Below are positions 37,760 through 46,477 of a stretch of DNA of 64,000 nucleotides, in pieces (the stretch's first letter is position 1; each line of letters begins with the position of its first letter). The DNA is taken from assembly GCA_019187105.1 (NCBI GenBank), contig JABAQM010000001.1, positions 434,001 to 498,000 on the forward strand, given 5' to 3'. Position numbers and translations under genes: made by a program. Source of the stretch: Fimbriimonadaceae bacterium (GTDB taxonomy: Bacteria > Armatimonadota > Fimbriimonadia > Fimbriimonadales > Fimbriimonadaceae). The notes beneath the pieces are model-generated. The model was given only the letters and a program-made list of their open reading frames with translations. It was not told the DNA's origin and did not search any database.

Positions 37760-38968
37760 ATGTCATCGATTGGGAATCAGGGTCCGATTTCGAAGCGAAT
37801 CGCAATCGCACATGTCTTCGCGATGCAACTCGCGTTGGTGGCGGCGGCAGCAGGCGGTTCTGGACGGTGGGATTACGTCGTTGCGCCACAGCATCCGACG
37901 GCGACTAACACGCAGCTGAAAGGCGTCACCGCACTCAGCCGCAATGACGCCTGGGCGGTCGGACGCTGGTTCGACCCAAACGTCAAGATCCAGACTCTGC
38001 ACTGGGACGGATCCGCGTGGAGCTTCATCCAGCCTCCCAGCACGCAGCACCTGGGTGGAACACCCGACTTGGATGGTGTCGATCATGCGACCAACGGAGA
38101 TGTCTGGGCGGTTGGCAATGTTTACACCGGTTATCCGACAGACAACAATCCGCTGGTGTTGCGTTGGAGAAAGGGCAGTTGGGATTATGTCGACAAGATC
38201 CGCTTTGGCAAGTCCGACGTCTATCCGTACGCCGAGCGGGGAGGGGTGGCCCACGACGTGGAGTGCATTGCGGAGAACGACGTCTGGGTAGTCGGATATG
38301 CCGCAGGTCATGGATTCGACGCCGCCCTCATTCCCATGGCATCACACTGGGACGGCAGCGGGTGGACCGAATTCGAGGTGCCATGGTATGGCAACAGGCA
38401 CAACATCATCAACAGCATCTCGGGATCGGGGCCTAACGATATCTGGGCGGTCGGAAGCTATCGCAACGTTGCCGAAAACTACCACGCCTTCATGGTGCAC
38501 TGGGATGGTTCTCACTGGTCGAAAGTGTCCATTCCCACCGAAGACATGCCCGGAGATTCCCTCTGGGATGTCGTCGCCATCGCTCCCAACGACGCTTGGG
38601 CCGTGGGATCGGTCAATGCCGGCGGAGTCATGATGCACTGGGACGGATCGGGCTGGACCCTGTATGCCGACCCTTCCGCCATGCCACGCGGATTCAGCTA
38701 CCTCGCACCCATCGCATGGAACGACATCTGGGCTGTCGCGGGCGACAACAGCTTCTGGCACTTCGACGGCATTGCCTGGACTTGGCATAGCAACCCTTCC
38801 GTACCGGGAGCCACGTCGTGGTGGCGGAGCGGCGGGCTAGCGGCATCCGGACGCAATGATGTCTGGTGCGTGGGCGGCTGGTCGGATGGCTCCTTGAGCT
38901 ACAACCTCATCGAGCGATACCGCCTCAAGCCAGGTCGCGATCCCCGCCCGGGCTTTCCCTCCGACTAA
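37760..38968 (+). CDS. Secreted beta-propeller repeat protein with NDxWAVG repeats
   Basis: A 402-residue protein with a hydrophobic leader (AHVFAMQLALVAAAAGG). It is made of repeats of the form xxNDxWAVGxx...WDGSxW: SRNDAWAVGRWFD, GDVWAVGNVYTG, ENDVWVVGYAAG, PNDIWAVGSYRN, PNDAWAVGSVNAG, WNDIWAVAGDNS and RNDVWCVGGWSD. Seven units are visible, consistent with a seven-bladed propeller. Such proteins are common surface proteins in Armatimonadota and Chloroflexi. No catalytic residues are apparent, so binding or adhesion is the likely role. It ends 4 bases inside the stop of the PEP-CTERM gene. Confidence 0.78.
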   Translation: MSSIGNQGPISKRIAIAHVFAMQLALVAAAAGGSGRWDYVVAPQHPTATNTQLKGVTALSRNDAWAVGRWFDPNVKIQTLHWDGSAWSFIQPPSTQHLGGTPDLDGVDHATNGDVWAVGNVYTGYPTDNNPLVLRWRKGSWDYVDKIRFGKSDVYPYAERGGVAHDVECIAENDVWVVGYAAGHGFDAALIPMASHWDGSGWTEFEVPWYGNRHNIINSISGSGPNDIWAVGSYRNVAENYHAFMVHWDGSHWSKVSIPTEDMPGDSLWDVVAIAPNDAWAVGSVNAGGVMMHWDGSGWTLYADPSAMPRGFSYLAPIAWNDIWAVAGDNSFWHFDGIAWTWHSNPSVPGATSWWRSGGLAASGRNDVWCVGGWSDGSLSYNLIERYRLKPGRDPRPGFPSD

Positions 38969-39597
38969 CCGTCTCTGCGATTGACCTTCGTGCGCCGGAG
39001 CGCCGCAAGTCCAATGGCTAACGCAGCCAGCGTCGCGGGTTCGGGGACGACGTACCGGAAACTCAAGGCCATATCGGCCGGAACCCCGAATTGCTCGCTC
39101 CACGGGAAGGGATCGGTTCCGCGACCGAACTCGCCCCCAGGATTGTGGCCATAGCTTTCGCTCCAGTCCACATCGCGCGAGTTGACCAGCCAAAACCATT
39201 GACCGCCCGAACCAAATGATCGCTTTACCCAGGCAGACAGCCAGATCTTCCCCGGAAAGAAGATGTCGCCGACATCGAAGTGAAGGTTGCCTTGATCGTA
39301 CGTGCCCGTATAGATTCGATCGATGGCGTCGAACCCTGGCGCCGAGCCGACCCCAAGGAAAACGCCCTCGTTGAATTCAGGCTGCCCATGCTCGACTCCA
39401 TAAATCGTGACGTCCCATACCGGTGTCGCAAAGTTCAGCACGATATCGTCGAAGCTGGCGGTCGTGAAGCCCGGGTAGTCCGGGAACTCTTGGGAGATGT
39501 AGCCGAGGCCGGACCCGTCAGGCAACTTTTCGTAATAGGACCATTGAGCCGCAGCTGCCGCAGGCAGCAGGGCGGCGAGGATGACACTTCGAAACAT
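38965..39597 (-). CDS. PEP-CTERM exported protein, copy B of a tandem pair
   Basis: A 210-residue protein with a signal peptide (MFRSVILAALLPAAAAAQ) and a C-terminal PEP-CTERM anchor (VPEPATLAALAIGLAALRRTKVNRR). The passenger shares about half its residues with the adjacent upstream protein: YEKLPDGSGLGYISQEFPDYPG, FNEGVFLGVGSAPGFDAI, GGQWFWLVNSRDVDWSESYGHNPGG and DPFPW. ATG at 39597 has AAGGAGA before it and overlaps the stop of the upstream copy by one base, so the two are cotranslated. Confidence 0.88.
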   Translation of the reverse strand: MFRSVILAALLPAAAAAQWSYYEKLPDGSGLGYISQEFPDYPGFTTASFDDIVLNFATPVWDVTIYGVEHGQPEFNEGVFLGVGSAPGFDAIDRIYTGTYDQGNLHFDVGDIFFPGKIWLSAWVKRSFGSGGQWFWLVNSRDVDWSESYGHNPGGEFGRGTDPFPWSEQFGVPADMALSFRYVVPEPATLAALAIGLAALRRTKVNRRDG

Positions 39598-40292
39598 CAG
39601 ATTCTCCTTGCCCCGTGAGGGGGCTTGACGTTGCGCCCGAACCGCCATCTGCCGAACACGGCGAGCCCAAGGGCCATCGCTGCGAGAGCGGCCGGCTCGG
39701 GCAGCTCCGCGTACCGCACGGTCATGGCGGAGTCGGCGGGCATGCCGAAGTTGTATCGCCAAGGGAACGGATCTGAGCCGAGACCTAACCCTCCGCCAGG
39801 GTTGTGGCCGTAGTTCTCGCTCCAGTCGACCGTTCGACTATTGACTAGCCAAAACCACTGGCCCCCATTGCTGTAAGGTCGCCGTACCCACGCCGACACC
39901 CAGATCGTGCCGGAATACACGTCGCCCGCGAGATCGAACTCAAGGTTGCCGCGGAGGGGTGAAGCCGTGGACGAACGGGGTTGCGCCACGTAAGCACCGG
40001 GATAGATTTTTGTGATGGCATCGTATCCCGGCGCGGTGCCAATGCCGAGGAACACCCCTTCGTTGAATGCGGGATCACCGAGCTCGAGGCCGTAGATCGA
40101 GATGCGCCCGAGCGGGCTGGGCCAAGCCAGGTGGACGTCGTCAAACGTGGCGGTGGAGTAAGACGGGAAGTCCGGAAAATCCTGTGAGATATAGGCGGAA
40201 CCGCTGGTGTCGGGCCGCTTTTCGTAAATCACCAGCCCGTAGGACGAGCACGCCGCGGCCGTGAGCGCCGCGATCAAAGACCTGTGCAGCAT
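39597..40292 (-). CDS. PEP-CTERM exported protein, copy A of a tandem pair
   Basis: A 231-residue protein with a signal peptide (RSLIAALTAAACSSYG) and C-terminal anchor LPEPAALAAMALGLAVFGRWRFGR. The anchor is followed by 10 extra residues, unusual after the basic cluster. Its passenger matches copy B in blocks (YEKRPDTSGSAYISQDFPDFPS, FNEGVFLGIGTAPGYDAI, GGQWFWLVNSRTVDWSENYGHNPGG). It carries a short insertion (PRSSTASPLRG). ATG at 40292 has GAGGTGA in front. Both copies are beta-sandwich-like surface proteins likely arising by duplication. Confidence 0.86.
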   Translation of the reverse strand: MLHRSLIAALTAAACSSYGLVIYEKRPDTSGSAYISQDFPDFPSYSTATFDDVHLAWPSPLGRISIYGLELGDPAFNEGVFLGIGTAPGYDAITKIYPGAYVAQPRSSTASPLRGNLEFDLAGDVYSGTIWVSAWVRRPYSNGGQWFWLVNSRTVDWSENYGHNPGGGLGLGSDPFPWRYNFGMPADSAMTVRYAELPEPAALAAMALGLAVFGRWRFGRNVKPPHGARRI

Positions 40293-40667
40293 GTCGCTCA
40301 CCTCGAAGCTCGTCGGGCGACTGCGCGGCTCGCTCGGGCTCAACGAGCCCGGGTGGTCGGGGCCGTTGGCGAGCACCCAAAAGCATACCGGCAGTGGCGA
40401 AGGCAGCCTGCCGGCGAAGCACGAAAGTGTGACAGGGCATCGCCGCAGACCCGAGATACAATAGCTCCAAGTCCGGTCAGTGGCCGGTGTCCAAAGGGGT
40501 AGAAGGCGCTCTCCGGTGCTCGCCCACCGCTATCGCGGTGAGCAGGTGGGACGGTTTATGGTCGAGCGAGTCGGATGCATCCCCGGGGGCGGAAACGCAG
40601 CGCCCCGTTGCCAGGCCCCTCTCCCTTGCCCGCCGATCCGCCGCCTCCCGACCGAAGGGGACGCGTG
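40293..40667. other. Intergenic stretch with GC-rich hairpins
   Basis: 375 bases between the divergent PEP-CTERM pair and the DUF2339 gene. A seven-pair hairpin CGGGCTC-AAC-GAGCCCG lies at 40335-40351, in the PEP-CTERM leader. A second structure near 40520-40545 pairs ACCGC with GCGGT. No convincing gene is present; frames here are short and lack a ribosome site. Confidence 0.5.
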
Positions 40668-42281
40668 ATGCGGACGGTGGACCAGGTCAACCCGGCCCGC
40701 ATTCAGGCCCTCGAAGAGCGCCTCGCGGAACTGACGCTCAGGCTCGACAAGCTCGAGGCCCGCAGCTTCCTCCCCGAGCAGCCGTCGCTCGAACAAGAGG
40801 AAACCCACGACGCCCCGCCTGTCGGCGCGGAATACTGGATCGGCGCCCGGCTCCTGCCTCGCATGGGCGCCATCCTCATCATCCTCGCCGGCGCGTACGT
40901 GGCGATCTCTGAAACCGCCAAGAACGCCTCTGTCGACCGTGCCCTCCTCCTCGTCATCGAAGCGCTCTTCTGCCTGGGGTTTATTGCCGCGGGCGAGTGG
41001 AAGCGCGACGAGTCGGAAGGGTTCGGCAAGACGCTCTCTGCGATCGGCTCGTGCGGGCTCTACTTGACGGCGGCCGGCGGGCACTTCGCCTACCACATCC
41101 TGAGCGCGACCGGGATGGCGGCCGTGTTCGCCGTATTGGCGCTGCTGAACCACGCCTACGCGGTCTGGCGTATCACCCGGCTGTTCTTCTTCATCGGCGC
41201 GACCGGTGGCCTCGCCGCGATGCTGTTCCCCCTGGCCGAGAAGGACTACGGCACCAGCCTGGCGGTCTACGCGACGGTCACGATCGGCGGCGCGGTCGCC
41301 TGCGCGATGCGGCGCTGGCTGCTTTTGGCGTTCGTGGGCTGGCTGATGGGGCTGGCGATCCTCTTTCCGGTGATCGACTCGGCCTATCCGCGCTATAGCG
41401 TCCTGGCCGCCTTGTACGCCGGGTCGATGGCGTGCGTGTGGGCCTACGCCCGGTCGCACGTTGCCGAGGAGTACGATTTCGCGGCGGTCACCGCCGGAGT
41501 CATGGTGTTTGTCACCGGGGTGGTCGGCCTTGGCGTCCTCGGTGGCGCGGTCGGCATCGTCCACCTCCTCGTGTTCGCGGCCGTCGGCGCCGCGATCGCC
41601 CACCTCTTGACCAAGCGCAACCGGGCGGGCCGTTGCCTGCTGATCGGTAGCCTCGCGTGTGCGGCGATCCTCGTCCCACTGTGCCTGCCGATGCCGGCAA
41701 GCGGCTATGGCTTCATCACCGTCACCGCGCTCGCGCTGGTTTTGGGCGGCGTGATGGGGCGGAAGCTGGCCGCCGCCACTGCCGTCGTGGCCCTCGTCGT
41801 CGCCGGCCTGGCCTATCTTGTGGCGAGCTTCGCGGGAACGGTGCCCGGGGAGACGCCACTTCTGCTCGCGTTCTTGTTCGGGGTCGGCTTCGCCACCGCC
41901 ACGCTCAAAGCCGCCGGCGTGGGCCACACGAGCTTCGCCGTCGCGGGCACGTGGTTGGTCTTGGGCCGCCTGTCCCACGTGCTATCCCCGGCCACGCAAT
42001 CCCAATTGGAGGCCTTCTCGTTGCCGACGATCGTCTCCGTGGTCTTTGCGATCGCCCTCTTGCTGATGGGCTTCCGGCACAAATCGAGCGAGCTGCGAAT
42101 GTGGAGCATCGCGGTGATGGTCGTGAGCGTGTTCCAGATTCTCGTGCTCGAGTCGGGCACCGCGGTGTGGTTCCGTTTGGCCGCCTTGCTGATCCTCGGC
42201 GCCATCATGCTCTTCGGCGGGCTGGGCTACGTGCGCGACCGGCAAAGCCAAAGCCGCTCGTCGGACACCCTCGAGCCATAG
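40668..42281 (+). CDS. DUF2339 multi-pass membrane protein
   Basis: A 537-residue integral membrane protein of the DUF2339 family. It starts with a short coiled-coil (IQALEERLAELTLRLDKLEAR), a cytoplasmic linker, then GAEYWIGARLLPRMGAILIILAGAYVAI, which is the conserved family motif. About 14-15 further hydrophobic helices run to the end. Its biological role is not known. ATG at 40668 is chosen because AAGGGG lies 8 bases upstream; an earlier in-frame ATG at 40575 would add a proline-rich stretch unlike the family. GC here is the highest of the window, over 65% by eye. Confidence 0.85.
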   Translation: MRTVDQVNPARIQALEERLAELTLRLDKLEARSFLPEQPSLEQEETHDAPPVGAEYWIGARLLPRMGAILIILAGAYVAISETAKNASVDRALLLVIEALFCLGFIAAGEWKRDESEGFGKTLSAIGSCGLYLTAAGGHFAYHILSATGMAAVFAVLALLNHAYAVWRITRLFFFIGATGGLAAMLFPLAEKDYGTSLAVYATVTIGGAVACAMRRWLLLAFVGWLMGLAILFPVIDSAYPRYSVLAALYAGSMACVWAYARSHVAEEYDFAAVTAGVMVFVTGVVGLGVLGGAVGIVHLLVFAAVGAAIAHLLTKRNRAGRCLLIGSLACAAILVPLCLPMPASGYGFITVTALALVLGGVMGRKLAAATAVVALVVAGLAYLVASFAGTVPGETPLLLAFLFGVGFATATLKAAGVGHTSFAVAGTWLVLGRLSHVLSPATQSQLEAFSLPTIVSVVFAIALLLMGFRHKSSELRMWSIAVMVVSVFQILVLESGTAVWFRLAALLILGAIMLFGGLGYVRDRQSQSRSSDTLEP

Positions 42282-42375
42282 TCGCCACCGTTTGAGTAAT
42301 CGTCAAGGGGGAGTGCCCCGTACCCCGTTACCCCGCGATCCCTAAAGGACCGCCTGGAGCGCAGGCAGTGCTGGA

Positions 42376-42439
42376 GCGCAGGCGTCCCGCCTGCATAAGG
42401 CATACGACAACAGAACTGGGGCGCAGGCGTCCCGCCTGC
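42376..42439. repeat. Two copies of a 19-bp interspersed palindromic repeat
   Basis: GCGCAGGCGTCCCGCCTGC occurs at 42376-42394 and again at 42421-42439, spaced 26 bases apart. The core GCAGGCG-TCC-CGCCTGC forms a hairpin. The same element in reverse orientation occurs twice near 62.9 kb, so it is a dispersed intergenic repeat. Confidence 0.85.
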
Positions 42440-42471
42440 AGAAGGCAAAGGCCAATGGCCTGCCAAACAAC

Positions 42472-42499
42472 AAAAGGACCGGATCCCAAGACCCGGTCC
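42472..42499 (-). terminator. Terminator after the fibronectin-type protein
   Basis: A seven-pair stem GGACCGG / CCGGTCC with a 10-base loop, followed on the minus strand by TTTTG. It lies 18 bases past the stop of the gene at 42517. Confidence 0.75.
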
Positions 42500-42516
42500 C
42501 CACAAAGAAACCGACG

Positions 42517-43158
42517 TTACGCGGCCAAGCTAAGCTCGCCCGTGCCGCCGCTTTCGTAGATCGTAAACGTGTTCGAAGCCGGGCTCATGTTGTCGCCGTT
42601 CTGCGCGAAGACGCGGAAGGTGACCGTCGTGCCTGGCGTATAGCCTTCCAGCGTGACCGTCGACTTGCGCGTGATCGTCACCGTATCCCAAGCGCCGTCG
42701 CCCACGCGCTGCTCGAGCACGAAGTTCACGCCGTAGGTGTTGCCGTTGCGCTTCCACTGGAACCGCACCGTGCCATCCACGCGCGGCTCGCCGATAAAGT
42801 CGAGCGGCGTTTGCGGGTTGATCGGTCCGCGGTCGGTGTCGCGCGGGACGAGGCCGATCGCGCTGATTTCAGCATCGTCGACCGCGGTGTTGGCATAGAA
42901 CTTGGCCGCATATTCGCGAACGATGTTCAGGAGCGCGGCGCGGTTGATGCGCTTCTGCTCGACGGCGGCGCGATAGGCGGTTTCCTTGGCGGTGAGGTTG
43001 GTCATCGCGCCATCGAATCCGGTAACCGCGGTATTGATCGCGGTGAGATCGGTCGGGGACAAGGAATAGGTCAGGGGGCTGGTGTTCGCCACGGTGTAGA
43101 AGTTCTGCGCCCAGATCAGGAGGGCGGCATCATTCAGGCCTTGAAAATAGTTAGCCAT
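42517..43158 (-). CDS. Fibronectin type III-like protein, unknown role
   Basis: A 213-residue protein with no signal peptide. The first 100 residues are helical (MANYFQGLNDAALLIWAQNF ... RAALLNIVREYAAKFYAN). The second half contains VRFQWKRNGNTYGVNFVLEQRVGDGAW and GYTPGTTVTFRVFAQNGDNMSPASNTF, which is the strand pattern of a fibronectin type III domain. ATG at 43158 starts the helical region. Similar two-part proteins are often found as virion- or toxin-associated accessory proteins, but nothing adjacent supports that here, so I leave the function open. Confidence 0.7.
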   Translation of the reverse strand: MANYFQGLNDAALLIWAQNFYTVANTSPLTYSLSPTDLTAINTAVTGFDGAMTNLTAKETAYRAAVEQKRINRAALLNIVREYAAKFYANTAVDDAEISAIGLVPRDTDRGPINPQTPLDFIGEPRVDGTVRFQWKRNGNTYGVNFVLEQRVGDGAWDTVTITRKSTVTLEGYTPGTTVTFRVFAQNGDNMSPASNTFTIYESGGTGELSLAA

Positions 43159-43376
43159 CTTTGTTGTTCTCCAATTGATTCTTGCCGGGTGATACACGCC
43201 CGCTAGGGGTTCTATCGGAGGGTTTGGGGATGTTCTTTAGGGGTCCATTTGCAGAACTTGGGGATGTGGGCTCGGGCTCGAGCCAGGTTTGGAGGACGAA
43301 AACCAGTCGGCCACGCGGCAAGATTACGGTGAATAGGCTTGCTCAACGCATATAGGATCGGGAATAATGAGAACCT

Positions 43377-44483
43377 GTGGACAGTAGCCGTTCGTCTACC
43401 CCCTCTGGCAACCGCGCGCTCGCCAGCGCGAAGGCGGCGAAGCAGGACGAGATCTACACCCAACTCGCCGACATCGCCAACGGGCTCAAGCACTACAAGG
43501 AACACTTCAAGGGAAAGGTCGTGCTCTGCAACTGCGACGACCCCTGCGAGAGCAACTTCTTCAAGTATTTCGCCGCCAACTTCAACACGCTTGGCCTAAA
43601 GAAGCTCGTCACCACCAGCTATGCGGGCTCGCCAATCACCGGCACACAGATGCCGCTCTTCGTAATGGAAGGCTTGAAGGCTCACCGTAAAAGGGAGCCG
43701 TATCTGGTCGAGATCAACGAGGTCCCCGACCTTAACCAGGACGGCGCGATCAACCTGGAGGACGTCGAGCACCTGCTCCGGCACGACAAGAACGTGAGCC
43801 GCCCCTTGGAGCAGGGCGGCGACTTTCGCAGCCCGGAGTGCGTGGAGATTCTCAAGACGGCCGACATCGTCGTCACCAACCCGCCCTTCTCCCTGTTCCG
43901 GGAGTACGTCGCGCAGCTAGTGGAGTACGGCAAGCAGTTCCTGATCATCGGCTCGAAGAACGCGATCACCTACAAAGAGGTCTTCAAGCTGATCAAGGAG
44001 AACAAGCTCTGGCTCGGCGTCGGCTTCAACGCCGGCAACGCTTACTTTGAGATTCCGAAGGAGAACGTGCGCGACTTCGCTTCGGGAGTCTATGACGAGA
44101 AGACCGGCCTCGTAAAGTTCCGTAACGTCGGCTGGTTCACGAATATGGACCACCCGAAACGCCATGAGGACATCCCGCTTTTCAAGAAGTATTCGCCCGA
44201 GGCGTACCCTACCTACGCCAACTACGACGCGATCGAAGTGGGCAAGGTCGCCGACATCCCGGCCGACTACGAGGGCGCGATGGGGGTGCCGATCACCATT
44301 CTCGACAAGTACAACCCTGAGCAGTTCGAAATTCTCGGGTCGAGCCAAACGCTGGGCGCCCCCATGACCTCCATCGCCCCCCGCGGGAGCTTCCTCCAAG
44401 GGGGCCCACGTTTCTACATCGCCAAGGGAGACGGAACATACCTGCGACAATACGACCGGATAGTCATCAAGCGCATCACGTGA
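43377..44483 (+). CDS. Adenine-specific DNA methyltransferase, EcoRI family
   Basis: A 368-residue N6-adenine methyltransferase of the M.EcoRI type. It is expected to protect host DNA by methylating adenine within the recognition site. Seen are CNCDDPCESNFFKYF (residues 51-65, SAM-site region), TADIVVTNPPFSLFREYVAQL with the catalytic NPPF at 168-171, FLIIGSKNAITYKEVFKLIKENKLWLG and a C-terminal target-recognition stretch. A loop DLNQDGAINLED (residues 118-129) looks like an EF-hand or dockerin loop. The GTG start at 43377 fits the family N-terminus. It heads a rightward cluster ending in a DUF262-HNH nuclease. GC is near 58%, like the genome. Confidence 0.9.
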   Translation: MDSSRSSTPSGNRALASAKAAKQDEIYTQLADIANGLKHYKEHFKGKVVLCNCDDPCESNFFKYFAANFNTLGLKKLVTTSYAGSPITGTQMPLFVMEGLKAHRKREPYLVEINEVPDLNQDGAINLEDVEHLLRHDKNVSRPLEQGGDFRSPECVEILKTADIVVTNPPFSLFREYVAQLVEYGKQFLIIGSKNAITYKEVFKLIKENKLWLGVGFNAGNAYFEIPKENVRDFASGVYDEKTGLVKFRNVGWFTNMDHPKRHEDIPLFKKYSPEAYPTYANYDAIEVGKVADIPADYEGAMGVPITILDKYNPEQFEILGSSQTLGAPMTSIAPRGSFLQGGPRFYIAKGDGTYLRQYDRIVIKRIT

Positions 44484-44535
44484 AGATGTACTCACACCTC
44501 TCAGACATATTGTAGACAGGAGTATACTTAAAGCT

Positions 44536-45672
44536 GTGAGCTCGAGCCCGAAGTCAACAACCTGGCCAGCAGAGCCGCACACCATCGCGAAAATCGAAAT
44601 CGTGAAACGGTACGCACACCGATGGGGGATGATCCTCGGCCAGCGATTTCGGGACAATCCACTCACCTACATCGATGGGTTCGCGGGCCCAGGGGAATAC
44701 AAGAACCACGTAGAGGGAAGTCCTATCGCTGCATTTCAGGCTCTGAAGGATGCGACTACAAAGGCAAATCCATGGGTGGCAGGGGAAGTGCGTCTGCTTT
44801 TCATTGAGAAGGACGTCAGGCGATGCGGCCATCTTGGTGGCCTTTGCTCTCAACTCGACATTCCTTCAGGAATTCGGGTGGAGCATCAGTGCACGGACTT
44901 TGTTTCTGGAATCAATGCGGCGAAGTCCAAGTTTGGAAGAGCATTCGTTACGAGCGCACCTCTACTCGTATTCGTCGATCCGTTTGGCGCGACGGGAGCG
45001 CCATTCCATACAATCAAGGAAATCCTGTCCTCCAAGACAAGCGAGGTCATTATCAATTTTGATGCGGACGGCGTCGCAAGAATCTGGAGTGCTGGTCAGG
45101 CAGCTGATGCTGATCGGCACTTGAGCGAGATATTTGGGGGCGACATCTGGAAGTCAATTGAGTGGCGAAATTTGAATCACCGTGACCGATGCATTGCCTG
45201 CGCTCGCCTGTACAAGCAGTGCTTGCTCGCTATTCCAAACGTCGAATACGCGTTCACTTTTGAAATGGGTGAGGCTCATAATCGGCTCGACTACTTTTTG
45301 ATCTTCGCCTCACAGCACGAACGTGGACTCGAGAAAATGAAGGAGGTCATGAAGGAAATCGATCAAACCGGCGACTTCAAGTTTTATGACACGTTCGTGG
45401 GTCAGGAACAGTTGTTCCGATTCGACCAACCGCAACTTTGGATCGATCCAATGGTTCGCCAGTTTGCTGGTCAGACCGTTCAATTCTCCGAAGTCAAGAA
45501 GTGGGTATTGAACGAGACGCCTTTTTTCAACTTCAAAAAGGATATCCTGAAACCGGCTAGCGATAGGGGCTTACTTTCAGCCATTCCGAAGCCTGGTGTA
45601 ACTGTGGGAAAAGGTCAGTTTCCGGAAGAAAAGCTGATCGGGATCAAGTTCAACGGAGATTCAAATGCCTAA
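44536..45672 (+). CDS. tcmP: Three-Cys-motif partner protein TcmP
   Basis: A 378-residue TcmP-family protein (TIGR04474), known to occur next to a protein with a CX6CX2C cluster, which is the case here. Conserved blocks are IVKRYAHRWGMILGQ, YIDGFAGPGEYKNHVEGSPIAA (residues 46-66), LLFIEKD, LLVFVDPFGATG (145-154), EVIINFD and FEMGEAHNRLDYFLIFAS. The DGFAGPGEY and DPFG stretches recall motifs I and IV of class I methyltransferases, so a SAM-fold enzyme is plausible but untested. The start is GTG at 44536; a palindrome AGTATACT at 44521-44528 lies just upstream. Its stop overlaps DUF5131 by 8 bases. GC is near 50%, lower than the methyltransferase. Confidence 0.88.
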   Translation: MSSSPKSTTWPAEPHTIAKIEIVKRYAHRWGMILGQRFRDNPLTYIDGFAGPGEYKNHVEGSPIAAFQALKDATTKANPWVAGEVRLLFIEKDVRRCGHLGGLCSQLDIPSGIRVEHQCTDFVSGINAAKSKFGRAFVTSAPLLVFVDPFGATGAPFHTIKEILSSKTSEVIINFDADGVARIWSAGQAADADRHLSEIFGGDIWKSIEWRNLNHRDRCIACARLYKQCLLAIPNVEYAFTFEMGEAHNRLDYFLIFASQHERGLEKMKEVMKEIDQTGDFKFYDTFVGQEQLFRFDQPQLWIDPMVRQFAGQTVQFSEVKKWVLNETPFFNFKKDILKPASDRGLLSAIPKPGVTVGKGQFPEEKLIGIKFNGDSNA

Positions 45673-46477
45673 GGCCACGCACATCGAATGGACGAACATG
45701 ACTTGGAATCCCGTGACGGGATGCACAAAGGTTAGCCAGGGCTGTAAGAACTGCTACGCGGAACGAATGGCGAAACGACTTAAGGCCATGGGATCGCCAA
45801 GATATGTTGATGGTTTCAAAGTCACTATGCACGACGATCTCGTAGATCTGCCAAGGTTTTGGCGTGTCCCGAGGCTGGTCTTCGTGAACTCTATGAGTGA
45901 CCTTTTCCACGAAGATGTACCCGTTGAGTTCATTCAGCGAGTGTTCAAGACGATGAACGAGTGCCCTGACCACGTCTTCCAGATCCTTACGAAGCGAAGC
46001 GCAAGGCTCGCTGAGGTAGCTCACTACCTCACTTGGAGTGAGAACATCTGGATGGGGGTGAGCGTTGAGGACGAGCGTGTCGTGCAGCGGATAGATGACC
46101 TTAAGACTGTACCGGCGTTTGTCCGATTTCTCTCTTGCGAGCCACTAATCGGGCCGCTTATCAATCTTCGATTAGACAATATTCACTGGGTGATCGTTGG
46201 GGGCGAATCCGGCCCTAGAGCCCGCCCCATGAAGTCCGAGTGGGTGACAGAAATCCTGCGCTCGTGCAGAAGTCAGGACGTCGCATTCTTCTTCAAGCAA
46301 TGGGGAGGGGTTCGCAAGGATTTGACCGGACGGACGTTAAACGGCCGTGTTTACGACGAGTACCCAACGATTCGTAGTTGGGCACCTTTGAGTTCGTCTC
46401 GCAAGCCCCAGCCATTAAAGAATGAAGAGGAGGCACAACCGCCTTTGTCTCACTCTGCCTTGATTCCCTATGTATAA
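45665..46477 (+). CDS. DUF5131 (phage Gp37/Gp68) three-Cys-motif protein
   Basis: A 270-residue DUF5131 protein. N-terminal IEWTNMTWNPVTGCTKVSQGCKNCYAERMAKRL holds Cys20, Cys27 and Cys30 (CX6CX2C), which resembles the iron-sulfur triad of radical-SAM proteins with altered spacing. Other family blocks are VFVNSMSDLFHEDVP, VFQILTKRSARL, IWMGVSVED, FLSCEPLIGPL, WVIVGGESGPRARPM and FFFKQWGG. It overlaps tcmP by 8 bases and the next gene by 8 bases, showing tight translational coupling. The family is named from phages but no phage structural gene is near. A radical-type base or tRNA modification is an inference. Confidence 0.9.
   Translation: MPKATHIEWTNMTWNPVTGCTKVSQGCKNCYAERMAKRLKAMGSPRYVDGFKVTMHDDLVDLPRFWRVPRLVFVNSMSDLFHEDVPVEFIQRVFKTMNECPDHVFQILTKRSARLAEVAHYLTWSENIWMGVSVEDERVVQRIDDLKTVPAFVRFLSCEPLIGPLINLRLDNIHWVIVGGESGPRARPMKSEWVTEILRSCRSQDVAFFFKQWGGVRKDLTGRTLNGRVYDEYPTIRSWAPLSSSRKPQPLKNEEEAQPPLSHSALIPYV

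Noticed and set aside
40530-41978. Long open frame on the minus strand opposite the DUF2339 gene
   Set aside because: Glu/Arg/Gly-rich translation without domains, and the plus-strand gene has clear membrane segments; it is an antisense shadow of high-GC DNA.
45665-46477. Prophage remnant, because DUF5131 is called phage Gp37/Gp68
   Set aside because: No integrase, capsid, tail or terminase gene and no attachment repeats in the region.
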